Source: Tepidiphilus sp.
GTDB taxonomy: Bacteria > Pseudomonadota > Gammaproteobacteria > Burkholderiales > Rhodocyclaceae
Reading direction: 5' to 3'
DNA: 7,919 bases
Assembly (NCBI GenBank): GCA_028684345.1
Contig: JAQUGB010000074.1
Location: forward strand, 1 to 7,919
Shown here piece by piece: positions 1-5,532 of the stretch. Below the pieces are notes generated by a model. That model was given only the letters and a program-made list of their open reading frames with translations. It did no database searches and was not told the DNA's origin. The stretch's first letter is position 1. Every line of letters starts with the position of its first letter. The position numbers and the translations under genes are program-made.

Positions 1-74
1 GGGTCGGCAAGCCGGGCGCAGAGCTCGGGGCCCACGCCGGCGGGCTCACCGGTAGTGATGGCGATCGGTTTCAT
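1..74 (-). CDS. pdxA: 4-hydroxythreonine-4-phosphate dehydrogenase, N-terminal fragment
   Basis: Only the first 24 codons are inside the window; the gene continues beyond its left edge. The visible start reads MKPIAITTGEPAGVGPEL, the characteristic N-terminus of PdxA (the I-T-x-G-[DE]-P-A-G-[IV]-G-P motif). By family knowledge PdxA oxidises 4-phosphohydroxy-L-threonine with NAD(P)+ in the DXP-dependent route to pyridoxal 5'-phosphate, in the cytosol. The ATG (74-72) overlaps the surA stop codon as ATGA, and a GGAGG (83-79, minus strand) lies 4 bases upstream inside surA, so translation is probably coupled. The order lptD-surA-pdxA is the same as in E. coli and Pseudomonas, which supports the call despite the short fragment. 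Catalytic and metal-binding residues lie outside the window and cannot be checked. Confidence 0.9.
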   Translation of the reverse strand, partial: MKPIAITTGEPAGVGPELCARLAD

Positions 75-1078
75 TGCGCCTCCAGCGCATCGCGGCGGAC
101 CTCGACGAAGGCTTCGGCCCGTATCGTCTGCAGCCAGGCGTTGTAGGCTTGTTCCAGTTTCTGCCGGCGCAGCAACTGCCGGGCGTAGTTGCGGCGGTAG
201 TCCTCCGAGGCGGTGAGCGGACGGCGCTCCAACACCTGGATCAGGTGCCAGCCAAAGGGAGTTTTCACCGGCTGGGAAATCTCGCCCGGAGCGAGCCGGT
301 TCATCACTTCCTCGAATTGAGGCACGGTATCGCCGGGGCTGATCCATCCGAGGTCACCGCCCTTGAAGGCGGAGCCGTCGTCAGAGTTGGCCTTGGCGAG
401 TTCGGCAAAATCGACGCCATTGACGATGCGCTCGCGCAGCGCGAGGAGCTTCGCTTTGGCTGCCTCGTCGTTGACCGCCTGATTGGTGCGGACCAGGATG
501 TGGCGCACGTGAGTCTGCATCACGTTGCCGGCTTCCGCTTCGATGCGGCGCATCACGTCGGGATTGTTGGTCAGGAAGTGATCGATCTCGACGTCGGACA
601 CCGTCACCCGCCCTTCCATTTCACGGTCGCGCAGCCGGGCGATGGTCATCTCGCGGCGGATCTGCTCGCGGAACTGCTCGAAGGTGATGCCGTCGGCCGC
701 GAGCGCCTGTTTGAGGACGTCGAGCGTGAGGTCGTTGCGCCGGGCGATGTCGTCGATGGCGCGATCGACGGCCGCATCGTCGATGGTGATCCCCATGCGC
801 GTGGCCACCTGCAGCTGCAGTTTCTCCAGGACCATCTGCTCGAGCACCTGCTGGCGCAGCTCGTCCTCGGGAATCTGCACCCCTTGCCTGGCTACTTGCC
901 GCTTGGCGCGCATCATGTACTGCTGCAGCTCGGTGGACGTGATTGGTTCATTGTTGACCACGGCCACGACCCGGGTGAGCTCGGCGGCGGCGGCAGAGCC
1001 TGCCCACAGCGCGAGCAGCAATAGCGCAGAGCAAAAAACCGCCGCGAGCAGCGGGAGCGAGCGTCGTTTCACTGCCAT
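71..1078 (-). CDS. surA: Periplasmic chaperone / peptidyl-prolyl isomerase SurA, single-parvulin form
   Basis: A 335-residue protein. Residues 1-32 form a Sec signal peptide (K4 R5 R6, then a Leu/Ala-rich core, cleavage probably around A31/A32). Residues 33-185 are the SurA N-terminal chaperone domain, starting with the typical LTRVVAVVNNEPIT. Residues 187-285 are one parvulin domain with HVRHILVR (190-197), GGDLGW (240-245) and FGWHLI (275-280). The C-terminal helix with W315 follows. SurA escorts unfolded outer-membrane proteins, including LptD, through the periplasm. E. coli SurA is 428 residues with two parvulin domains; here only one is present, and FGWHLI plus GGDLGW resemble the second, active E. 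coli domain (P2) rather than P1. The ATG at 1078 is preceded by GGAGG with 6-base spacing. It overlaps the lptD stop by one base (TAATG), and the 3' end overlaps pdxA by 4 bases, so all three genes look co-translated. Confidence 0.95.
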   Translation of the reverse strand: MAVKRRSLPLLAAVFCSALLLLALWAGSAAAAELTRVVAVVNNEPITSTELQQYMMRAKRQVARQGVQIPEDELRQQVLEQMVLEKLQLQVATRMGITIDDAAVDRAIDDIARRNDLTLDVLKQALAADGITFEQFREQIRREMTIARLRDREMEGRVTVSDVEIDHFLTNNPDVMRRIEAEAGNVMQTHVRHILVRTNQAVNDEAAKAKLLALRERIVNGVDFAELAKANSDDGSAFKGGDLGWISPGDTVPQFEEVMNRLAPGEISQPVKTPFGWHLIQVLERRPLTASEDYRRNYARQLLRRQKLEQAYNAWLQTIRAEAFVEVRRDALEAQ

Positions 1079-3723
1079 TACATTCCTCCGGAGGATCCGA
1101 ACAGGGTGCTGGTGGCGGTGGGCGAGATCTTGCCGTAGCCTGGCACCGAGCGGCGCAGCAGCGTCTCGGGGTTGGAGCCAAGGCTCCCCAGGCCCGTGAG
1201 CTCGAGCTGCACGAAAAAGGAGGTGTTGTTGTCGTTCTCCGACAAGGCGTACCGGTGGAAGACGGTGCGCAGCACCCAGCAGCCGCCATCGTACTCGAGG
1301 CCGAGGATGGCCTCGGTGAGGCGCTCTTCGAGAATCGAGCGGCTAAGGCGCCCCACGCCGACCCAGCCGCGGGCAAGCGGCCACTGCGCCCCGATTCCCA
1401 CGTCTTCGAGCAGATCGCGCGTATAGCGGTAGTCGAGATTGAGCACCCGCGCGAATCCGGCCTGATAGCGCACCCCTGCGTTGAAGCGCTGCGTCAGGTC
1501 TTCGTTGGGGTTGTATTGCCAGAACGATTTGAACTGCATCCGCCGGGTGAGATGCACATCGGCTTCGCCGAGGAAATCGGTGCGCCGGTCGATGATGGGG
1601 CTCTCGTCGGGCATGAGCACCTCCGGCGTCTCGAAATAATAGCGTTGCCCCAGCGTGAGCCGTAGCCGCTCCCAACCAGATTCGGCTTCGAGCAAGCGCG
1701 TGGTAACCGCCATGGTGACCTGGTCGGCATCGGAGATGCGGTCGTCGCCCACGTAGCGGTTCGAATAGAAGATCTGGGCAAAACCGTAGCCGAAGCGCGC
1801 GGTGTCGAAGAGCGGGATGTCATCCTGGCGGCGATAGGGGGTCTTCACGTAGAAGATGCGCGGCTCCAGGGTCTGGAGCCAGTCACGGCCAAAGAAGCTC
1901 GCGTCGCGCTCGAAGGCGAGCCCCATGTCGAGCGAGGCGATCGGAACGCTGCGATCGATGGACGTGCGTCCCCCCGCCACGGTCGGCTGATCCAGGTCAT
2001 AGCTCGTGTAATGCCATTGCAGGCTCGGTTCGAAATGCCACCAGCTACGATATACCGGTAAAGAAACGGAGGGGTTGAGCACGGCCCGGTCGCCATCGAC
2101 CCAGTTCATGCCGTAATTGCCGCGCGATCCGGCCTCGTCGTGGCGGAACTGGGTGTAGAGCGTGCGCAGCTTGAACTCGAGCCCGCCAGGCAATTCAACG
2201 GGCTGATGCCACAAGGAAAGCTCGGGCAGGCGCTGGTAGGGTTTGCTCACGTCGCGGTCAATCGTCTGATACTGCTGCATCCGCAAAGACCCGCCCCAGC
2301 CCGAGGGGTTCCGATAATTCAGCACCCCCTGCTGCACGAGATGGGCGGTAGAGGAAAGCTCGATGCGGTTACTCAGATCGTTGAAATAGTCCTTGTCGCT
2401 GACGCGGTTGAAATCCAGCCCGTACGACCATTCTGAACCGAGGCTTTGCTGGTGCTGAAATGAGGCGAGCGCCCGGTTACGGTCGGCCTCGCGGTCATTG
2501 GGCAAAATCTCGGCGCGAATCTGTCCCTGGTAGGAAGGCGTGAGGTAGCGGTATTCGCCCCCCAGCTGGAGGCCGCGCCGCGCGATCGCCCTCGTGGTCA
2601 GGGTCGCGTCGTAGTTGGGCGCGAGATTGAAGTAGTACGGCACGGCCACGTCAAAGCCGGAATTGGTCGACATGCCCACGCTGGGGGTGAGGAAACCGGA
2701 CTTGCGTTCCCGCCCCAACGGAAATTCCGCATAAGGCGCAGCCAGGATCGTCGTGCCGTGGAACACCAGCGCCATGTTTTGCGCTTGGGCCTGGTTGCGG
2801 TCGTAGTCGAGTTTGAGCTCGTCGGCCTTTACGTACCAGGCCGGGTCGGGCGCCGCGCAGCTCGTCCAGGTGCCGTTGAGCAAGCGGTAGCGATTCTCTC
2901 CTTCGAAGAAGAGCTTCTCCCCGGCACCGTGGCCGGCGCGGCTCTGATCCTTGGCGTTCTCCGGCGGGTCGTAGCGATAGACCGGTTGTTCGATCTCGCC
3001 TTCCTTGGCGGTGACGTAGAGCCGGCCGCGCGGTCCTTCGACCTGAAAACCCTTGGCCGTGTCCTGGATAAACAGATTCCCTTCGCCGCTCGCCTCATCG
3101 GTGAGCTCATCGAAGCGCAGGCGATCGCCTTGAATGCGGAGGTTGTTACGCACGAGGATGGCATTGCCCACCGCTTCGACGGCGGCACCCCGCTCGCCGC
3201 GGATCTCGTCGGCCTCGACGATCGTCCCTTGGGGCAAGAGGGGGACCTCGACGCCGCTTGCCGTGTCGGTGGAGAGGCGGATGCGGGGGGCTTGCCGGGT
3301 TTGCGCCGCTGCAGGAGCCGCAGCGGGAGAAGAAGCCGGGGCGGGAAACGAGGCGGAAGAAGGGGATCTCGGCGGGGCAGCGACCGAAGGGGCCTGCTCC
3401 GGCGTCGCGGCAACCGGCTGAGAGGGAGCGGGAGCCGCCGCAGGGGGTTGGGACGCAGAGGAAGCGGCGGGTGGCGGCGAGCCTGCCGGCGGCAAGGGCT
3501 GGGCGTTTCCTGCCGCGGGCACGGGAACGACGGTGACCGCAGCGCCCGAAGGCGACGTTACCGGTGCAGCCGGAGCAGGCTTGGGCGCCGGCGGCAGGCC
3601 GAGGAGCTCCGGTTTCACGGGCAAGGGTGGCAAGGGCTGAGCGACCGCCTTGGCGCAGGGTAGGCTCCAGGCCAAGAATACCGCTGCCCAGGCGAGCAAG
3701 GTGAAATTTTCCCCGTCACGCAA
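1078..3723 (-). CDS. lptD: LPS-assembly outer-membrane protein LptD (OstA/Imp)
   Basis: An 881-residue protein that, by family knowledge, forms with LptE the outer-membrane pore placing LPS in the outer leaflet. Residues 1-28 are a signal peptide (cleavage probably after AKA26 or AVA28). Residues 29-140 are a Pro/Ala/Ser-rich stretch. About 165-300 is the LptA-like beta-jellyroll (OstA) domain, and the rest is the beta-barrel. The strongest landmarks are LEPRIFY (619-625), PYRRQDDIPLFDT (629-641) and DRISDADQVT (661-670), which match the conserved LptD signature. Cysteines are C23 in the signal peptide, C289 (WTSCA) and C815 (GGCW). The last two correspond to one of the two inter-domain disulfides of E. 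coli LptD. The start is TTG: the frame is closed by a TGA at 3744-3742, there is no ATG before the signal peptide, and GGGGAG lies 7 bases upstream. It is longer than E. coli LptD (784 aa), mainly because of the linker. First gene of lptD-surA-pdxA. Confidence 0.95.
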   Translation of the reverse strand: MRDGENFTLLAWAAVFLAWSLPCAKAVAQPLPPLPVKPELLGLPPAPKPAPAAPVTSPSGAAVTVVPVPAAGNAQPLPPAGSPPPAASSASQPPAAAPAPSQPVAATPEQAPSVAAPPRSPSSASFPAPASSPAAAPAAAQTRQAPRIRLSTDTASGVEVPLLPQGTIVEADEIRGERGAAVEAVGNAILVRNNLRIQGDRLRFDELTDEASGEGNLFIQDTAKGFQVEGPRGRLYVTAKEGEIEQPVYRYDPPENAKDQSRAGHGAGEKLFFEGENRYRLLNGTWTSCAAPDPAWYVKADELKLDYDRNQAQAQNMALVFHGTTILAAPYAEFPLGRERKSGFLTPSVGMSTNSGFDVAVPYYFNLAPNYDATLTTRAIARRGLQLGGEYRYLTPSYQGQIRAEILPNDREADRNRALASFQHQQSLGSEWSYGLDFNRVSDKDYFNDLSNRIELSSTAHLVQQGVLNYRNPSGWGGSLRMQQYQTIDRDVSKPYQRLPELSLWHQPVELPGGLEFKLRTLYTQFRHDEAGSRGNYGMNWVDGDRAVLNPSVSLPVYRSWWHFEPSLQWHYTSYDLDQPTVAGGRTSIDRSVPIASLDMGLAFERDASFFGRDWLQTLEPRIFYVKTPYRRQDDIPLFDTARFGYGFAQIFYSNRYVGDDRISDADQVTMAVTTRLLEAESGWERLRLTLGQRYYFETPEVLMPDESPIIDRRTDFLGEADVHLTRRMQFKSFWQYNPNEDLTQRFNAGVRYQAGFARVLNLDYRYTRDLLEDVGIGAQWPLARGWVGVGRLSRSILEERLTEAILGLEYDGGCWVLRTVFHRYALSENDNNTSFFVQLELTGLGSLGSNPETLLRRSVPGYGKISPTATSTLFGSSGGM
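3304..3639 (-). other. Pro/Ala-rich low-complexity segment within lptD
   Basis: This segment encodes LptD residues 29-140. By my count it holds 34 Pro and 31 Ala in 112 residues, with Ser, Val and Gln making up much of the rest; it has no Cys and very few charged residues. It lies between the signal peptide and the OstA jellyroll, so it should be an extended, disordered periplasmic tether. E. coli LptD has no such segment: its mature N-terminus with C31 leads almost directly into the jellyroll. There is no exact tandem repeat unit. At DNA level, part of it (around 3331-3366) is strongly purine-rich on the plus strand. The frame remains open through the segment and continues into conserved LptD sequence, so it is an insertion or expansion and not a frameshift artefact. 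Confidence 0.85.
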
Positions 3724-3730
3724 AATCCTA

Positions 3731-3736
3731 CTCCCC
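3731..3736 (-). promoter_or_regulatory. Shine-Dalgarno site deciding the TTG start of lptD
   Basis: On the minus strand GGGGAG is followed by 7 bases and then TTG (3723-3721). The same frame has a stop (TGA) at 3744-3742 and no ATG or GTG between that stop and the signal peptide, so this TTG is the best-supported initiation codon. A second TTG at codon 9 would give a signal peptide without any charged n-region and lacks an equally good site. Confidence 0.7.
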
Positions 3737-3764
3737 GGAAGTCACGGGCGTGCAGCCTCGGCTT

Positions 3765-3773
3765 TGTTAAAAT
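3765..3773 (+). promoter_or_regulatory. Candidate extended -10 promoter for amgK-murU-pepP-ubiH
   Basis: TGTTAAAAT matches an extended -10 element (TGn followed by TAAAAT, five of six bases of TATAAT). No good -35 is visible about 17 bases upstream, which fits an extended -10 promoter. Transcription would begin near 3780, leaving a leader of roughly 27 bases before the ATG at 3807. This is inferred from sequence only. Confidence 0.45.
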
Positions 3774-3781
3774 CGTCCGCC

Positions 3782-3787
3782 ATTGTA
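3782..3787 (-). promoter_or_regulatory. Candidate -10 element for lptD-surA-pdxA
   Basis: On the minus strand this hexamer reads TACAAT (five of six bases of TATAAT). The start would fall near 3775, giving a leader of about 50 bases before the TTG at 3723. No convincing -35 stands at the right distance. An alternative is TTGCGG (3794-3789) as -35 with TTTAAC (3771-3766) as -10 at 17-base spacing, a weaker match. No clear sigma-E type (GGAACTT / TCTGA) promoter was seen upstream of lptD, although E. coli lptD and surA belong to that regulon. Confidence 0.35.
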
Positions 3788-3806
3788 CCGCAAGGACCTC
3801 GCCCTC

Positions 3807-4802
3807 ATGGACCGCTTCACACGCCTGCACCGTTGGCTGACCGATCTCGGCATCGCCGCCGAACCCCGTCCGGCGAGCGCCGATGCGAGTTTTCGCCGCT
3901 ACTGGCGCGTGGCGCTCCCCGAAGGCGGCACGCGCATCGTCATGGACGCTCCGCCCGACAAGGAGCCGCTCGGCCCCTGGCTCGCCGTACAGCGTCTGTT
4001 GTACGGGGCCGGCATCGCCGTGCCGCGCGTGGAAGCGGCCGAGGCGGCCGAGGGCTTCGTGCTGATGGAGGATTTCGGCGATCGCCCCTACGCCGGCAAC
4101 GTCCCGCCGGAAGCTGCCCACGAGCGCTACGCCCAGGCCCTGGGGGCGCTCGCGGCGATGCAAGCCCTGCCGCGCCCGGATTGGCTGCCGGAATACGACC
4201 GGGAAAAGCTGCTCGCCGAACTGCGGCTCTTCCCCGAATGGTACCTGCGCCGCCACCTGGGCGTGACGCTCACGCCGAGAGAAGAAGAGAGGCTCGAGCG
4301 GCTCTTCGAGGCGCTCGTGGCGCGGGCACTCGCGCAACCGCAGGTCTTCGTGCATCGCGACTACCACAGCCGCAACTTGATGCTGCTCGACGAAGACCGC
4401 GGCCCGGTCGTGCTCGATTTCCAGGACGCGGTCTGGGGCCCCATCACCTACGACGCGGTCTCCCTCTTCAAGGACGCCTACGTCGATCTGCCCGAGGAGT
4501 TCGTGCTCGATCTGCTGGTGCGCTACTGGCAGGTAGCCAAGCGCCTGGGGCTGCCGATCCACGCCGAATTCGAAGCCTTCTACGCCGATTACGAATGGAT
4601 GGGCGTGCAGCGCCACCTCAAGGTGCTGGGCATCTTCGCGCGGCTGGCGCATCGCAACGGCAAGACGCGCTACCTCGAAGACCTGCCGCGCGTGCGCCGC
4701 CATCTGCTGCTGACGAGCCGCCGCTACGGGGAACTCGCGCCGCTGCGCCGGCTCCTCGAGCGGCTGCATCCGGAGGATCTGGCCGTTGGCTACACTTTCT
4801 GA
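3807..4802 (+). CDS. amgK: N-acetylmuramate / N-acetylglucosamine anomeric kinase AmgK
   Basis: A 331-residue cytosolic kinase of the aminoglycoside-phosphotransferase fold. By family knowledge AmgK phosphorylates the anomeric carbon of free MurNAc (and GlcNAc) with ATP, giving MurNAc-alpha-1-phosphate for MurU. Visible motifs are a degenerate nucleotide-binding N-lobe (SFRRYWRV, 28-35), the hinge-like VLMEDFGDRPY (85-95), the catalytic loop HRDYHSRN (183-190, catalytic D185 and N190) and the metal-binding DFQD (204-207) followed by the AmgK-typical AVWGPITYDAVSL. The ATG at 3807 is preceded by AAGGA with about 10-base spacing. An upstream in-frame TTG at 3783 would lie almost at the predicted transcription start without a ribosome site, so it was not used. 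Position next to divergent lptD and in front of murU matches Pseudomonas (PA0595-PA0597), and this is why AmgK is preferred over a generic phosphotransferase. Confidence 0.92.
   Translation: MDRFTRLHRWLTDLGIAAEPRPASADASFRRYWRVALPEGGTRIVMDAPPDKEPLGPWLAVQRLLYGAGIAVPRVEAAEAAEGFVLMEDFGDRPYAGNVPPEAAHERYAQALGALAAMQALPRPDWLPEYDREKLLAELRLFPEWYLRRHLGVTLTPREEERLERLFEALVARALAQPQVFVHRDYHSRNLMLLDEDRGPVVLDFQDAVWGPITYDAVSLFKDAYVDLPEEFVLDLLVRYWQVAKRLGLPIHAEFEAFYADYEWMGVQRHLKVLGIFARLAHRNGKTRYLEDLPRVRRHLLLTSRRYGELAPLRRLLERLHPEDLAVGYTF
4772..4777 (+). promoter_or_regulatory. Shine-Dalgarno site deciding the TTG start of murU
   Basis: GGAGGA inside the end of amgK is followed by 8 bases and then TTG (4786-4788). 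It supports starting MurU at this TTG, 17 bases before the end of amgK, rather than at the GTG (4816) or ATG (4822) that lie within the conserved first beta-strand (VAMILAAG) and would cut into the nucleotide-binding fold. Confidence 0.7.
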
Positions 4803-5532
4803 AGCCGCGCCGTTCGTGGCGATGATCCTCGCCGCGGGCCGCGGCGAGCGCCTGCGCCCGCTCACCGACACCTGCCCCAAGCCGCTGGTGGAGGTGGGCG
4901 GAAAGGCGCTCATCGACCACTGGCTCGACCGGCTCGCCGAGGCCGGTTGCCGCCGGGTCGTGGTCAATCCCTGCTGGCTCGGGGAGCGCATCGTCCCCCA
5001 CCTGGAGCAGCGGCAAAGAAGCGCGATGGAACTTCTTTTCAGCCCCGAACCGGCGCCGGGCCTGGAGACGGCCGGAGGGGTGCGCCAGGCGCTGCCGCTA
5101 CTCGATGCCGCATCCTTTCTCGTCGTCAACGCCGACGTCTACTGCCCGCTCGATCTGGCCGCCTTCGTGCGCCGCGCCTACCGGCAACTCGAAGCCGGGT
5201 TTCTTGCGCACCTGCTGCTCGTGCCCAATCCGGCGCACCATCCCGGGGGAGACTTTGCCCTGGGAGGGGATGCGATGGTGTATCCTGAGGCGGTAGATGC
5301 CCGGGGGGAGCCGCTCACCTTTTCCGGCATCGGTTTTTACCGCGCCGAACTCTTCCAGCCGCTGCCGGCGGGGGCGCGCGCACCGCTCGCGCCGCTCTTG
5401 CGCGCGGCGATGCGCGCCGGCAAGGTGAGCGGTGAGCGCCACGACGGCCTGTGGGTCGACGTCGGTACCCCCGAGCGCCTGGAATCATTGCGCCGCCAAT
5501 TGTCGGCGGCAGGCAAGGAGCGCACTCCATGA
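4786..5532 (+). CDS. murU: N-acetylmuramate alpha-1-phosphate uridylyltransferase MurU
   Basis: A 248-residue sugar-1-phosphate nucleotidyltransferase. MurU joins MurNAc-alpha-1-phosphate with UTP to form UDP-MurNAc and pyrophosphate. This returns recycled wall sugar to peptidoglycan synthesis and bypasses MurA/MurB, the step blocked by fosfomycin. The sequence shows the signature loop LAAGRGERLRPLT (15-27), PKPL (31-34) with K32, ETAGG (94-98), the metal-binding NAD (115-117) and WVDVGTP (223-229) with D225. Length agrees with the compact MurU type, lacking the C-terminal beta-helix of GlmU. Start is TTG with a good ribosome site. The gene overlaps amgK by 17 bases and pepP by 4 (ATGA). A generic mannose- or glucose-1-phosphate nucleotidyltransferase is possible from motifs alone, but the neighbouring amgK makes MurU much more likely. 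The third partner, the MurNAc-6-phosphate phosphatase MupP, is not in this window. Confidence 0.92.
   Translation: MATLSEAAPFVAMILAAGRGERLRPLTDTCPKPLVEVGGKALIDHWLDRLAEAGCRRVVVNPCWLGERIVPHLEQRQRSAMELLFSPEPAPGLETAGGVRQALPLLDAASFLVVNADVYCPLDLAAFVRRAYRQLEAGFLAHLLLVPNPAHHPGGDFALGGDAMVYPEAVDARGEPLTFSGIGFYRAELFQPLPAGARAPLAPLLRAAMRAGKVSGERHDGLWVDVGTPERLESLRRQLSAAGKERTP

Noticed and set aside
74..1024. 316-codon open frame on the plus strand opposite surA
   Set aside because: Antisense shadow of surA, which has signal peptide, parvulin motifs and operon context. The opposite frame shows no domain and no supported ribosome site.
2758..3663. 301-codon open frame on the plus strand opposite the N-terminal part of lptD
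   Set aside because: Its Arg/Gly-rich second half is only the reverse reading of the Pro/Ala-rich lptD segment; no independent protein features are visible.
3783..3806. Possible N-terminal extension of AmgK from a TTG at 3783
   Set aside because: The predicted transcript begins near 3780, so this codon would be almost leaderless and has no ribosome site. The ATG at 3807 has AAGGA upstream and fits the family N-terminus.
3724..3806. Possible small gene or regulatory RNA in the lptD-amgK gap
   Set aside because: Only 83 bases, accounted for by two candidate -10 elements, leaders and ribosome sites. No hairpin followed by a T-run and no plausible small frame was seen.
3985..4006. Inverted repeat CCGTACA ... 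TGTACGG with an 8-base loop inside amgK
   Set aside because: Perfect 7-base arms are expected by chance in a window of this size; it lies in coding sequence for a normal AmgK segment, has no U-tract and has no partner copy in the window.
3615..5129. 504-codon open frame on the minus strand opposite amgK and the start of murU
   Set aside because: It is antisense to genes with clear family motifs, runs through the lptD promoter and N-terminus, has no recognisable domain, and is rich in His, Gln, Arg and Ala as expected for a reverse-frame shadow in GC-rich coding DNA.
5451..5528. Possible N-terminal extension of PepP upstream of 5529
   Set aside because: It lies within the conserved C-terminal part of murU and does not resemble PepP. 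The ATG at 5529 has AAGGAG at 8 bases and gives a normal PepP N-terminus.
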